Shown here piece after piece: positions 1-9,160 of a DNA stretch of 38,908 bases. The position numbers and the translations under genes are program-made. Source of the stretch: Legionella nautarum (GTDB taxonomy: Bacteria > Pseudomonadota > Gammaproteobacteria > Legionellales > Legionellaceae). The stretch lies in assembly GCF_001467895.1 (NCBI RefSeq), contig NZ_LNYO01000027.1, forward strand, positions 75,992 to 114,899, written 5' to 3'. Position 1 is the stretch's first letter. Each line of letters begins with the position of its first letter. The notes under the pieces are model-generated. The model saw only the letters and a list, made by a program, of their open reading frames with translations. It did not search any database and was not told the DNA's origin.

Positions 1-1
1 T

Positions 2-94
2 TGGTTTGTGAAAGATAAGGTACGTTATCTATCCCAAATGATACCACGGCATTTTTCAGTAGCCAATAATATTGCATTTGCAAAACCAATATAA
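2..94 (+). CDS. C-terminal end of an unidentified protein, cut by the window edge
   Basis: An open frame enters from the left edge and ends at a TAA at 92-94, giving about 30 residues that finish with ...NNIAFAKPI. Composition is protein-like (RYLSQMIPRH within it), but I do not recognise the family and the start lies outside the window. It sits just upstream of the HigBA promoter, so it is probably the end of the preceding gene. It could also be a chance open frame in a short stretch. Confidence 0.3.
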   Translation, partial: WFVKDKVRYLSQMIPRHFSVANNIAFAKPI

Positions 95-99
95 TTAAA

Positions 100-128
100 T
101 TATCATTTATCGATAATTGGTATATAAT
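100..128 (+). promoter_or_regulatory. Putative higBA promoter with palindromic operator in the spacer
   Basis: A consensus -10 box TATAAT lies at 123-128, with a weaker -35-like TTATCA at 100-105 and 17 bases between. The spacer holds a perfect 10-base palindrome, TTATCGATAA (107-116). HigA-type antitoxins usually repress their own promoter by binding palindromes that overlap it, so this is the natural HigA operator candidate. The toxin ATG follows at 135, so the leader would be very short. Confidence 0.5.
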
Positions 129-134
129 GTAATT

Positions 135-428
135 ATGATCATTAACTTTCAGGATAAACTAACTGAGGATATCTTTAATGGAGTGAGCAGCCGCTATTCA
201 AGAAAACTTCCCTCTGAACTGCATAAAAAAGCACAGCGGAATTTAGATATGATTCATGCATCCACCCTTATTGATACACTGAAAATTCCTCCGAGTAATA
301 AGCTAGCTAAGTTAACTGGCAATTTATCGGATTTTTGGCGAATTAAAATTGATAAACAATGGGCTGTCATTTTTCGCTGGGAAAATGGAAATGCTTATGA
401 TGTATGTATCCTTGATTATCATGACTAA
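135..428 (+). CDS. higB: HigB-type toxin (RelE/ParE superfamily mRNA interferase)
   Basis: This 97-residue protein has the HigB/RelE fold signature: the basic SRYSRKLP segment near the start, a KLAKLTGNL strand, then WRIKIDKQWAVIFRW and the terminal CILDYHD. HigB toxins cleave mRNA on the ribosome and are held inactive by HigA. A longer frame opens at a TTG (117), but the ATG at 135 gives the usual HigB length and starts at the conserved MIINF. Toxin-first order, with the antitoxin close behind, is typical of hig loci. The pair probably helps maintain the accessory region, which is an inference from context. Confidence 0.9.
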   Translation: MIINFQDKLTEDIFNGVSSRYSRKLPSELHKKAQRNLDMIHASTLIDTLKIPPSNKLAKLTGNLSDFWRIKIDKQWAVIFRWENGNAYDVCILDYHD

Positions 429-438
429 GGAGAAAAAA

Positions 439-750
439 ATGTTACCAACTAACAGAACCCCCACCCTGCCAGGGGAAATGCTTTTAGAAGAGTTTATCAA
501 ACCAATGAACTTAACACAGAAAGCGTTCGCCTCTCATTTGGGTTGGACTTATGCCAAGCTTAATGAAATTGTTCATGGCAAAAGGGGTATAACCCCTGAA
601 GCTGCTTTGGATTTAGCAGATACTTTGAATATGGAGCCTGAGTTTTGGCTTAATTTACAAAGAGACTGGGATTTATGGCGTGCCAAACAAAAGCATAAAT
701 CCAGGATCACAATTAATATACTAATTAATAGTAATGAGCAAAGAATTTAA
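439..750 (+). CDS. higA: HigA-type antitoxin, XRE/HTH family
   Basis: This is a 103-residue helix-turn-helix protein starting at the ATG at 439, behind a clear AAGGAG (427-432) that overlaps the higB stop. The N-terminus PTLPGEMLLEEFIKPMNLTQ is characteristic of HigA/VapI antidotes. The HTH follows (QKAFASHLG...NEIVHGKRGITPEAALDLA), then the dimer segment PEFWLNLQRDWDLWRA. It should bind HigB and repress the operon through the palindrome at 107-116. The frame is open further upstream inside higB, but the Shine-Dalgarno sequence decides the start. Confidence 0.9.
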   Translation: MLPTNRTPTLPGEMLLEEFIKPMNLTQKAFASHLGWTYAKLNEIVHGKRGITPEAALDLADTLNMEPEFWLNLQRDWDLWRAKQKHKSRITINILINSNEQRI

Positions 751-751
751 T

Positions 752-823
752 TTGACATATGGAGAATGAAGATTAAAAGCATACTTTGGATAGCAATAAA
801 ATTATATCGATAATTATTATTAT
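752..823 (+). promoter_or_regulatory. Candidate cusCBA promoter region with a second HigA-like half site
   Basis: The 154-base gap before cusC has a TTGACA at 752-757, with a weak TAAAAG 16 bases later. It also has TATCGATAATT at 805-815, identical over 11 bases to the sequence at 108-118 in the higBA promoter. As there, it is followed within a few bases by a TATAAT-like hexamer (TATTAT, 818-823). The cusC ATG at 905 is preceded by AAGG. I see no CueR/MerR-type spacer. Which -10 is used cannot be told from sequence alone. Confidence 0.3.
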
Positions 824-904
824 GTGCTTTACCCAAAAAATTACCAGAAGCACCTGCTTACGCACCTCATTTATTAACAAGTAAAGGGAATTTAAGGTCA
901 GTAT

Positions 905-2176
905 ATGAAAAAAAAAGATGTCCTCCTAAGAATCATACCCATAATATACCTCTTCTGGAGAGCATCCTTCGCTCTTGCACAAAATCTACCCCTGACTTTA
1001 ACTGAAGCAGAGCATCTAGCAATTAACAGATCTCCAGAACTACAACGTTTAAACGCGAATAGCCAAGCCCTAAAACAACAATCGGTAGCAGATGGGCAAC
1101 TACCCGACCCCCAATTAGCCGCTGGCACGATTAATGTGCCGACCGATACGTTCAGCTTTACTCAAGATGAAATGACCATGGTACAAGTAGGCATACAGCA
1201 ACAATTTGCGCGAGGCAAGTCGCTTAAAATGAAATCACAGCAAACACGCGCATTAGCTAAAACGGAACTCATTAAAATCAAAGAACAAAAGCTGATACTG
1301 GTTCGTACTGTACGAGAAGATTGGCTGGAATTGTATTACTGGACCGAAGCGCTACGTATCATAAAGACTAATGAAGCACTTTATAAAGAGCTGCTTCAAG
1401 TCACCCAATCGCAATACAGCACCGGCAAAATCAATCAAACGGATGTGATGCAAGTTCAGTTGGAGCTATCACGATTAAAAAATCAAGTGATTCAAAATAA
1501 GCAACAAATCGCTGTTTTGAAAGCTCAGTTGGGGCGGTGGATTGGCATGAACAACGTCAAGCGTCCCTTGGCACTGTCGATGCCCCATTGGTCTACCCTG
1601 CCTTCCATGGCGAACTTACAAAACCACCTGATGAAGCATCCCATATTACAAGCAGATGCAGCCAATGTGGAAGCCTCCTCTTTTGAAGTCGCTTATGCAA
1701 AAGAACAATACAAGCCTGGATGGCAATTAGGTGTAGGTTATGGATTCAGGCAAGGCAGGATGCCTGATGGAACGCCGCGCTCTGATATGTTAACAGCTCA
1801 AGCAACCATGGATTTACCTTTTTTTACTGCCAATCGCCAAGACCGCCAATTCAATGCAAGCCTCAATAAATTAAATGCTGCCCAAATGGATAGACACATC
1901 CATTATCGTGATTTACTGCAATCACTTACCGTACAATATACCACTTGGAAACATCTTTTAGAGCGCGAGCATTTATACAATAAGCAATTAATTCCAGAAG
2001 CCAAGCAAAATGCCAAAGCAGCATTACTCGCCTATCAAAATACCACAACCGAACTCACCACCGTATTACGGGCCTACAGCAGTGAATTAACCATCCAATT
2101 AGAACACATTCAACTCCAAGTAGAGCGCTTAAAAGCTCATGCGACTTTGCTCTATCTCGAAGGAACCCCAACATGA
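905..2176 (+). CDS. cusC: Outer-membrane efflux channel of the Cus-type copper/silver pump (TolC family)
   Basis: This 423-residue OEP/TolC-family protein is the outer-membrane exit duct of an RND tripartite pump. A hydrophobic signal segment ends near residue 25 (ASFALAQ). No lipobox cysteine is visible, unlike E. coli CusC, so it is probably not lipid-anchored. Long heptad-rich helices follow: LTLTEAEHLAINRSPELQRL opens repeat one, and a second helical half starts near residue 230. The stop overlaps the cusB ATG by four bases (ATGA). The metal assignment rests on the CusB and CusA neighbours rather than on this protein. Confidence 0.85.
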   Translation: MKKKDVLLRIIPIIYLFWRASFALAQNLPLTLTEAEHLAINRSPELQRLNANSQALKQQSVADGQLPDPQLAAGTINVPTDTFSFTQDEMTMVQVGIQQQFARGKSLKMKSQQTRALAKTELIKIKEQKLILVRTVREDWLELYYWTEALRIIKTNEALYKELLQVTQSQYSTGKINQTDVMQVQLELSRLKNQVIQNKQQIAVLKAQLGRWIGMNNVKRPLALSMPHWSTLPSMANLQNHLMKHPILQADAANVEASSFEVAYAKEQYKPGWQLGVGYGFRQGRMPDGTPRSDMLTAQATMDLPFFTANRQDRQFNASLNKLNAAQMDRHIHYRDLLQSLTVQYTTWKHLLEREHLYNKQLIPEAKQNAKAALLAYQNTTTELTTVLRAYSSELTIQLEHIQLQVERLKAHATLLYLEGTPT

Positions 2177-3654
2177 ACAAAAAATTAATCGCTCTTGGGC
2201 TCGTTGCTCTAATTTTAGTTTTTTTTCTTGGACGATGGACCATGGAATCGAGCGGTAATAAAACCATAACATCCCAAAAGAATCAAAAACCCATGTATTG
2301 GATTGATGCCATGGAGCCAACCATTCGCTATCCAGGACCGGGGAAATCACGTATGGGTATGGAGTTAACTCCTGTCTATGCTGAGGAACATCAGAATGAG
2401 GCGACAGTGCACATTTCACCTGCTGTGATTAATAATTTAGGCATTCGCCTTGCTCCTGTTGTACAAAGCAATTTGGCAAAAACAATTGATACCGTAGGCT
2501 ATGTAGAGCCTAATGAAAACCAAATTGGCCACATTCACACCTATGCCGATGGCTGGGTAAAAAATCTGGTGGTTAAAACTTTGGGTGAGACCGTAAAAAA
2601 AGGCCAACTCCTATTACAATATTATTCCCCCCAGTTAGTAACTGCTCAAGAAGAATATGTGATCGCTTTAGAAAATAAAAATCCTACCTTAATCAATGCG
2701 TCCTATAAAAAATTACAAGCCTTACACATCTCTGAACAACAAATTCAAGAAATCAAAGCAACCCATAAGGCCAATCAATTAGTCGCCATTTATGCACCTC
2801 AAGAGGGTATTGTGGCTCAACTGAATATTCGTGAAGGCATGCGAGTAACTCCTGATATCGAGATGATGAGCCTCGTAGACTTAGCCAGCGTATGGATGAT
2901 TGCCCAGATTTTTGAAGAACAAGCCAATTGGGTCCACATTGGCGATTGCGCAACAGCACGAATCTCTGCATTTCCACAAAAACAATGGAAAGGAGCTGTA
3001 GAGTATATTTATCCGCAATTAGATCCCACAACCCGCACGGTTAAAGTCAGATTTCGCTTTGAAAATCCGGATAACCAGTTAAAACCTAATATGTATGTCA
3101 GTATTGTCATTTTGACACAACCTAAAGCCAATGTACTCAATATTCCCCTTGAGGCATTAATTAGAAGCAGTCAGGGCGATCGCGTGATTGTTGCTTTAGG
3201 CCAAGGCCGATTTGAAATACGCCCTGTAATAATAGGCATGGAAGCAGAAAACCAAGTGGAAATTATCTCAGGACTAAAGAGTGGTGAACAAGTAGTCATT
3301 TCCGGGCAATTTCTTCTGGATTCAGAGTCTAATTTAAAAGCGGGACTTGAACGGCTCCAAACACCTAAAGAGACCTTGAGTAACCAATTATCCGCTACAT
3401 CAGCCAATAAAACCGCTGAAGGATTTGGGACTATAAAAGAAGTTAATTCGGCCAAGCATTCGTTAACCATACAACACGAGGCCATTCCCTCATTGAATTG
3501 GCCTGCAATGGAAATGAATTTTTCAGTCTCACAAGAAATTGTATTAGATGGGCTTAAAACCGGAGAGTCGATTCAATTTAATTTAGAAAAAAAGAATAAC
3601 CAATTTATTATCACGAAGATAAAAAAACTACCCAAGGATGATCACTCTAAATGA
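2173..3654 (+). CDS. cusB: CusB periplasmic adaptor with a C-terminal CusF copper-chaperone domain
   Basis: This 493-residue membrane-fusion protein has an N-terminal membrane anchor (residues 1-22). A Cus-type metal-binding segment follows near residues 41-70 (MYWIDAMEP...GKSRMGMELTPVY), matching the FWYDPMYP...MDMDLVPKY element of E. coli CusB. The barrel-sandwich/lipoyl and beta-barrel regions come next (YVEPNENQ, ADGWVKNLVV, DPTTRTVKVRF). Residues from about 417 form a CusF domain with His435, Trp443, Met446 and Met448, reproducing the H-x7-W-x2-M-x-M Cu(I)/Ag(I) site. In E. coli, CusF is a separate protein. Here adaptor and chaperone are one chain, which would hand metal to CusA in cis. 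Four-base overlaps on both sides indicate translational coupling. Confidence 0.92.
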   Translation: MNKKLIALGLVALILVFFLGRWTMESSGNKTITSQKNQKPMYWIDAMEPTIRYPGPGKSRMGMELTPVYAEEHQNEATVHISPAVINNLGIRLAPVVQSNLAKTIDTVGYVEPNENQIGHIHTYADGWVKNLVVKTLGETVKKGQLLLQYYSPQLVTAQEEYVIALENKNPTLINASYKKLQALHISEQQIQEIKATHKANQLVAIYAPQEGIVAQLNIREGMRVTPDIEMMSLVDLASVWMIAQIFEEQANWVHIGDCATARISAFPQKQWKGAVEYIYPQLDPTTRTVKVRFRFENPDNQLKPNMYVSIVILTQPKANVLNIPLEALIRSSQGDRVIVALGQGRFEIRPVIIGMEAENQVEIISGLKSGEQVVISGQFLLDSESNLKAGLERLQTPKETLSNQLSATSANKTAEGFGTIKEVNSAKHSLTIQHEAIPSLNWPAMEMNFSVSQEIVLDGLKTGESIQFNLEKKNNQFIITKIKKLPKDDHSK

Positions 3655-6600
3655 TAGCTTCCATTATTCGCTGGTCCATTAAAAACCGTTTTTTAATCTT
3701 ACTGATGACCAGTATGCTCATTCTTGGCGGGATTTATACCGTGAAACATACTGTAGTCGATGCCATTCCTGATTTATCCGATGTGCAAGTGATCATAAAA
3801 ACAGAATTTCCAGGACAAGCACCACAAATCGTGGAAGATCAAGTGACCTATCCCTTAACCACTGCGATGCTTTCAGTACCCGGTGCTGTGACCGTACGAG
3901 GTGAATCGGGTTTTGGGGTGTCTTACGTGTATGTTATTTTCCAAGATGGGGTCGATTTATATTGGGCTCGTTCTCGCGTTTTGGAATATTTAAGTCAAAT
4001 TACCAATCGCCTACCTCCAGGATCCCAGCCCGCTTTAGGCCCTGATGCAACTGGGGTGGGTTGGGTGTATGAATACGCTTTAGTTGATCGCACTGGAACT
4101 CATGATCTGGCGCAATTAACCAGTTTACAAAATTGGTTTTTGAAATACGAATTACAAAAAGTGCCTGGTGTGGCTGAGGTAGCTACCGCGGGAGGAATGG
4201 TCAAACAATATCAAATTACCTTAGAGCCCGATCATTTGCGTGCTTATGGTTTAACTCTTGCACAAATCAAACAAGCCGTTGTACGTAGTAATCGTGAAGC
4301 AGGTGGCTCTGCCATTGAAATAGGAGAAGCCGAATACATGATACGCGCTAAAGGATATCTGAAGTCCATAAAAGATATGGAGCAGATTCCAATAGGACTT
4401 GGAAAAAACGGCATTCCTATTTTGTTACAAGAAGTAGCGCAGGTGCAGTTAGGCCCACAAATGCGCCGGGGAATTACCGAGCTAAATGGTCAAGGTGAGG
4501 CTGTAGGCGGCATTATCGTCATGCGTTTTGGGCAAAATGCCATGCAAACTATAGCCAATGTCAAAGAAAAATTAAAGCAATTACAAGCCAGTTTACCCAA
4601 AGGGGTGGACATTATTACAACTTATGATCGCGCAAACTTAATTCAGCGTGCCATTAATACTCTAAAAGATAAATTAATCGAAGAATTTATTATTGTTTCG
4701 CTCATTTGTGTTGTCTTTTTATTTCATTTTCGCTCTTCATTAATTATTATCGCAAGCCTTCCTATTGGCATTTTATTGGCATTAATGGTCATGCACCTTC
4801 AGGGCATTAATGCCAACATTATGTCTTTAGGAGGCATTGCCATTGCCATTGGTGCTATGGTTGATGCTGCGATTGTCATGATTGAAAACGCGCATAAACA
4901 CCTTGAACACGATATCCTTACAGAAAAGAATCGTTGGCACATCATGGAGCAAGCAGCCCTGGAGGTTGGATCTCCTTTATTTTTTTCCTTACTTATTATT
5001 ACCATTAGTTTTCTGCCCGTTTTTACCTTGCAAGCACAAGAAGGCCGATTATTCGCGCCTCTTGCCTATACCAAAACCTATGCGATGGCAGCGGCTGCAA
5101 TGCTCTCCATTACTTTAGTTCCCGTACTTATGGGGTATCTCATTCGAGGCAAAATCAGACAAGAACATGAAAATCCGGTTAACCGTTTCTTGTTAGCCCT
5201 TTATCAACCGGTGTTACACGCCAGTTTAAATGCTCCAAAAATGATTTTAGCCGGAGCTGCTCTGATTGTATTTCTTGGTTTTTTACCCCTTCATTATCTG
5301 GGTAATGAGTTTATGCCCGAACTGGACGAAGGTGATTTACTCTACATGCCAACAACATTTCCTGGTATTTCCATCGGTAAGGCACAGCAACTACTTCAAC
5401 AAACGGATAAACTCATTGCTACTATCCCGGAAGTTAAAACGGTATTTGGTAAAATGGGTAGAGCAGAAACGGCCACCGATCCAGCTCCTTTATCGATGGT
5501 CGAAACAACCATTCAATTTAAGCCAAAAAATGAATGGCGCGAAGGCATGAGCATGGATAAATTACGCGAGGAGCTGTCTTTGCGTCTTAAACTACCTGGC
5601 CTTTCAAATGCCTGGGTGATGCCGATTAAAACCCGCATTGACATGTTAGCCACGGGAATAAAAACGCCTGTGGGCATTAAAATTGCAGGACCTGACTTAA
5701 ACACCATTCAATCCATTGGAGAACAACTTGAACGCATTTTAAAAAACATACCTGGCACTATTTCTGTTTTTGCAGAGCGTGTCGCAAGCAGCCATTACAT
5801 CACCATTGATATTAATCGCCTCACAGCGGCTCGCTATGGATTAAATGTTGAGGACATTCAAGAAATTATTGAAACCACAGTGGGTGGGATGAACATAACC
5901 CAAACGATTGAAGGACGAGAACGTTATCCTGTTAACTTGCGCTATCCGCGTGATATTCGTGATTCGTTAGAAAAACTTCGTTTACTGCCTATTGTGACAC
6001 CTGCAGGTGCTACAATTCCGTTAAGTGAAGTCGCTTCGGTGTCGATTACGGAAGGACCCGACATGATTCGCAGTGAAAATGCACGGCTCAATGGATGGGT
6101 TTACATTGATATTGCCGGACGCGATTTAGGCTCTTATGTTCAAGAAGCGCAAAATGCCGTGCAGAGTCAAGTAAAACTACCCGCAGGGTACTCATTAACC
6201 TGGTCCGGGCAATATGAATACTTGGAACGTGCCAAACAACGTCTCACTTTAGTTGCACCTTTAACCTTAGCGATTATTGCCTTTTTGTTGTATCTTAATT
6301 TTGGTCGCTTGGGCGAAGTATTGATTATCTTAGGGACATTGCCTTTAGCATTAGTCGGTGGGATTTGGCTCTTGTATTTATTAGGCTATCACCTATCGGT
6401 CGCTGTGGGTATTGGGTTTATTGCTTTAGCTGGAGTAGCTGCAGAAACCGGTGTCATCATGCTGGTATTTCTTAATCAAGCTTTGGAAAAAGCACAACAC
6501 GATGCGCTACAGCAACGACGAGCAATGACCCGAGCGGACGTTTTTGATGCCGTAGTGGCAGGAGCTCTGTTACGGCTTCGCCCCAAAATAATGACGGTGA

Positions 6601-6773
6601 CTGCGATTATCGGTGGTTTATTACCGATCATGCTATTAAGCGGCACAGGCTCTGAGGTGATGCGACGGATTGCTGCCCCGATGGTTGGAGGAATGTTAAG
6701 TGCGACAGTACTTACTTTGATTGTTATTCCGGTGGTTTATCTGCTTTGGCAGCAAAGAAAATATAATAAGTAA
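3651..6773 (+). CDS. cusA: CusA-type heavy-metal RND pump, Cu(I)/Ag(I)
   Basis: This 1040-residue inner-membrane proton antiporter belongs to the HME-RND family. It opens with MIASIIRWSIKNRFLIL and has the usual 12-TM, two-periplasmic-domain layout. The three methionines that bind Cu(I)/Ag(I) in E. coli CusA appear in their contexts: LLYMPTT (Met573), SMVETTIQFKP (Met623) and RIDMLATGIKTPVG (Met672). The proton-relay aspartate sits in GAMVDAAIVMIENAHKH. These residues support a monovalent-metal pump and separate it from the CzcA-type HelA at 21705. It is the last gene of the operon. No strong terminator follows, only A- and T-runs in the next 50 bases. Confidence 0.95.
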   Translation: MIASIIRWSIKNRFLILLMTSMLILGGIYTVKHTVVDAIPDLSDVQVIIKTEFPGQAPQIVEDQVTYPLTTAMLSVPGAVTVRGESGFGVSYVYVIFQDGVDLYWARSRVLEYLSQITNRLPPGSQPALGPDATGVGWVYEYALVDRTGTHDLAQLTSLQNWFLKYELQKVPGVAEVATAGGMVKQYQITLEPDHLRAYGLTLAQIKQAVVRSNREAGGSAIEIGEAEYMIRAKGYLKSIKDMEQIPIGLGKNGIPILLQEVAQVQLGPQMRRGITELNGQGEAVGGIIVMRFGQNAMQTIANVKEKLKQLQASLPKGVDIITTYDRANLIQRAINTLKDKLIEEFIIVSLICVVFLFHFRSSLIIIASLPIGILLALMVMHLQGINANIMSLGGIAIAIGAMVDAAIVMIENAHKHLEHDILTEKNRWHIMEQAALEVGSPLFFSLLIITISFLPVFTLQAQEGRLFAPLAYTKTYAMAAAAMLSITLVPVLMGYLIRGKIRQEHENPVNRFLLALYQPVLHASLNAPKMILAGAALIVFLGFLPLHYLGNEFMPELDEGDLLYMPTTFPGISIGKAQQLLQQTDKLIATIPEVKTVFGKMGRAETATDPAPLSMVETTIQFKPKNEWREGMSMDKLREELSLRLKLPGLSNAWVMPIKTRIDMLATGIKTPVGIKIAGPDLNTIQSIGEQLERILKNIPGTISVFAERVASSHYITIDINRLTAARYGLNVEDIQEIIETTVGGMNITQTIEGRERYPVNLRYPRDIRDSLEKLRLLPIVTPAGATIPLSEVASVSITEGPDMIRSENARLNGWVYIDIAGRDLGSYVQEAQNAVQSQVKLPAGYSLTWSGQYEYLERAKQRLTLVAPLTLAIIAFLLYLNFGRLGEVLIILGTLPLALVGGIWLLYLLGYHLSVAVGIGFIALAGVAAETGVIMLVFLNQALEKAQHDALQQRRAMTRADVFDAVVAGALLRLRPKIMTVTAIIGGLLPIMLLSGTGSEVMRRIAAPMVGGMLSATVLTLIVIPVVYLLWQQRKYNK

Positions 6774-6891
6774 TAAATAACAAAAAAATTATCTATGCGT
6801 TTTTTTAAATACTGCAGTCGATGGTTTCAGGGGTGATTAAGACCCATAAGCTGCGGTTTCTGGAGAAGTTGGACTTTGTAAGGAGTTACTT

Positions 6892-7359
6892 ATGAATAAA
6901 GCTATGTTTTCAATGATTGTTTTTATGATAACAGGTTGCCTCGTGGGTTGCGTGCCAAGGCATTTAGAGCCAGGTGCTCAAAACATCACCCTTCTCTATG
7001 ATAATAATACTCAGAGTGTAACTACCTGTAAGTTTCTGGGAAAAATATCAGGCAAGGATGTACACGGTATGAAGCTTCAATTCACATGGGGATTAGAAAA
7101 AAATTTAAAAAAAGATGACATCAATTTTCTTAAAAATGAGGGAAGAAAATTAAATGCCAATGTGGTTGTATTTGAACAACATCAAAATAGGATTAAAAGA
7201 TACTACACGTTGAGCCCGAATCGGCATACAGACATCGAAATACATTCTATTGAAGGAAGCGCCTATCGCTGCCCTTCTCAAATAATGCCCACAATCAAAC
7301 GATTGAACACCATGAATCATTCTGTTTATGAAAAGCCCGTTATTATAGAAAACAATTGA
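6892..7359 (+). CDS. DUF4156-like small lipoprotein
   Basis: This 155-residue protein starts at an ATG with an AAGGAG behind it. Its signal peptide contains a lipobox (ITGCLVGC), so the mature N-terminus should be an acylated cysteine. The core has a cysteine in the SVTTCKFLGKISG strand, then FLKNEGRKLNANVVVFEQ and a final GSAYRC. This is the pattern of DUF4156/YjeI-like lipoproteins ("...A.. .GAN.. ...G.AY.C"). The function of that family is unknown. It lies 118 bases after cusA on the same strand, so cotranscription is possible. A shorter relative is at 28600-28749. Confidence 0.7.
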   Translation: MNKAMFSMIVFMITGCLVGCVPRHLEPGAQNITLLYDNNTQSVTTCKFLGKISGKDVHGMKLQFTWGLEKNLKKDDINFLKNEGRKLNANVVVFEQHQNRIKRYYTLSPNRHTDIEIHSIEGSAYRCPSQIMPTIKRLNTMNHSVYEKPVIIENN

Positions 7360-7376
7360 GCCTATTGGCATCGCAA

Positions 7377-7571
7377 TCAGAGAATTTTTATCCCAATATT
7401 GGCTCGTAAATAGTACATAAGTTGTGTCGCGATAACCGCATTAGGATTTTTCCTCGGGAACAATGGATGATGCACATTGAAATGCGCCTCGTTTAGCTGG
7501 AGTTCAAGGAAATTGATGGTGCTGGGTGTTTCTATAAAATTCAGTGGGTTAGTAGAGCAATTTTCCTCCAT
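7377..7571 (-). CDS. Small unrecognised ORF, possibly a gene remnant
   Basis: A 64-codon minus-strand frame fills most of the 253-base gap between two plus-strand genes. The C-terminal half (HFNVHHPLFPRKNPNAVIAT and onward) has protein-like composition. However, the ATG lacks a Shine-Dalgarno sequence and no family is recognised. It could be the end of a decayed gene or chance. Confidence 0.2.
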   Translation of the reverse strand: MEENCSTNPLNFIETPSTINFLELQLNEAHFNVHHPLFPRKNPNAVIATQLMYYLRANIGIKIL

Positions 7572-7612
7572 TTAGTGTAAGCTTATGTTCTTCATAATAA
7601 AGGTCAAGATGA

Positions 7613-8860
7613 ATGCGACCCCATTATTTTTATTCAATTTTATTTTTAATGACCTTGATTCTGCATACAAGCACTAATGCGGATACAGTCAATGTCTCAC
7701 AACCTTCTATTGCTGAGAACAAGACCAGCAATGAAACATTCTCTCTTTTGAATGATCGTGGCGTGGCTTATGCTTTAGGTCATGAAACACCCAAAAATAA
7801 CGTTGAAGCCGTGAAACGCTTTCGTAAAGCGGCCGAACACGGATTACCCGTGGCGCAACGTAACCTTGGCATTATGTACGCATTCGGTAAGGGGGTAGCG
7901 CAAAGCGATATTAAAGCCGCTCAATATTTTCGTAAAGCAGCACAACAAGGGGATGTCATAGCCCAGCTGAATCTTGGGGTGATGTGTGTCACTGGAAAAG
8001 GGGTCGCAAAGAATGAAAGCGAAGCAGTGACATGGTTTCGTAAAGCGGCTCATCAAGGATTGCCGATGGCGCAACGCAATCTAGGTCTCATGTATGGGAC
8101 TGGTAAAGGGATACAGCGAAATGATATTAAAGCGTTTAAGTGGTTTTACAAGGCGGCTCATCAAGGAGAGCCTATTGCTCAACTTAATCTTGCAGCCATG
8201 TATGTTGATGGGAAAGGAGTTCCCCAAAGTGATACGAAAGCGTTCGAATGGCTTCGAAAGGCAGCAGAGCAAGGGGAGAAGATGGCTCAACTGCATCTTG
8301 GCTTCATGTATGCACAGGGCAAAGGAGTGCAGCGAAACGACCTTGAAGCAACTCAATGGATGAGTAAAGCGGCACAACAAGGATTAGCTTTGGCTCAATT
8401 CAACTTAGGCACACGGTATGCAGAAGGCTTAGGGATTGAGCAAAATGATGTAGAAGCAGCAAAATGGTTTCTTAAAGCGGCAGAACAAGGAAATGTTTTG
8501 GCTCAACGTAGCATTGCGATTATGTTCTCTACTGGACGAGGCATTCAGCAAAGTGATGTGGATGCGGTGAAGTGGTTTAAGCAAGCAGCACAACAAGGGG
8601 ATTTTGTTGCTCAGTACAATCTTGGGGTGAAATACATCACTGGTAAAGGTATTGCTCAAAATGATTCGAAAGCAGTTGAGTATTTTCGTAGAGCAGCGGA
8701 ACAAGGTTTTCCTGAAGCCCAATTTGCCCTTGCTGCCGTATATCATGATGGGGTGGGCGTTGAGAAAAATGATGCTGAAGCCATGAAGTGGCTTCGAAAA
8801 GCAGCTCAGCAAGGAAATGCTAGTGCGCAAATGCGCTTAAATGCTTTGGAGCAAGGCTAA
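7613..8860 (+). CDS. Secreted Sel1-repeat (SLR) protein
   Basis: This is a 415-residue protein. A signal peptide (residues 1-24, ending STNADT) is followed by tandem 36-residue Sel1 repeats. I count one degenerate first unit, nine full units of the form AQxNLGxMYxxGKGVxxNDxxA and a truncated last one (AQMRLNALEQG). SLR arrays form TPR-like solenoids for protein binding. In Legionella, secreted SLR proteins such as EnhC, LpnE and LidL act in host-cell entry or trafficking, but this protein has no other domain pointing to a specific one. The ATG at 7613 is chosen over that at 7609, which is out of frame. The cold-shock gene follows after 36 bases. Confidence 0.9.
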   Translation: MRPHYFYSILFLMTLILHTSTNADTVNVSQPSIAENKTSNETFSLLNDRGVAYALGHETPKNNVEAVKRFRKAAEHGLPVAQRNLGIMYAFGKGVAQSDIKAAQYFRKAAQQGDVIAQLNLGVMCVTGKGVAKNESEAVTWFRKAAHQGLPMAQRNLGLMYGTGKGIQRNDIKAFKWFYKAAHQGEPIAQLNLAAMYVDGKGVPQSDTKAFEWLRKAAEQGEKMAQLHLGFMYAQGKGVQRNDLEATQWMSKAAQQGLALAQFNLGTRYAEGLGIEQNDVEAAKWFLKAAEQGNVLAQRSIAIMFSTGRGIQQSDVDAVKWFKQAAQQGDFVAQYNLGVKYITGKGIAQNDSKAVEYFRRAAEQGFPEAQFALAAVYHDGVGVEKNDAEAMKWLRKAAQQGNASAQMRLNALEQG

Positions 8861-8896
8861 ATCATACTATGTTCTTATCATGAGGATGGGATTGAG

Positions 8897-9103
8897 ATGA
8901 CCGATAAAATACCTGGAAGAGTAAAATGGTTTAATAAAGACAAAGGATTTGGTTTTATTGCGAGCAGCGGCAAAGATTATTTTGTTCATTTTAGTGCTAT
9001 TCAAGGCAGTACCTTTAAAAACCTTCCTGAAGGAGCTCGTGTTTTATTTAAAATGAGCAAAAGCCAAAAAGGTTTGCAGGCGGAAGAAGTTGAGGTTATT
9101 TAA
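8897..9103 (+). CDS. Cold-shock domain protein (Csp family)
   Basis: This 68-residue single-domain OB-fold protein binds single-stranded nucleic acid. The RNP1 motif KGFGFI (16-21) and the RNP2-like DYFVHFSAI are intact, and [13 protein letters not shown] is the family's opening. It differs from CspA at the C-terminus ([17 protein letters not shown]). There is no long 5' untranslated cold-box region: the gap to the Sel1 gene is only 36 bases. It is therefore probably cotranscribed rather than regulated like cspA. Confidence 0.92.
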   Translation: MTDKIPGRVKWFNKDKGFGFIASSGKDYFVHFSAIQGSTFKNLPEGARVLFKMSKSQKGLQAEEVEVI

Positions 9104-9160
9104 CGATTCATTTATTTTCTTATCCAAAATTAATAAACGTTCAAAACAAAGGAGTAGTTT

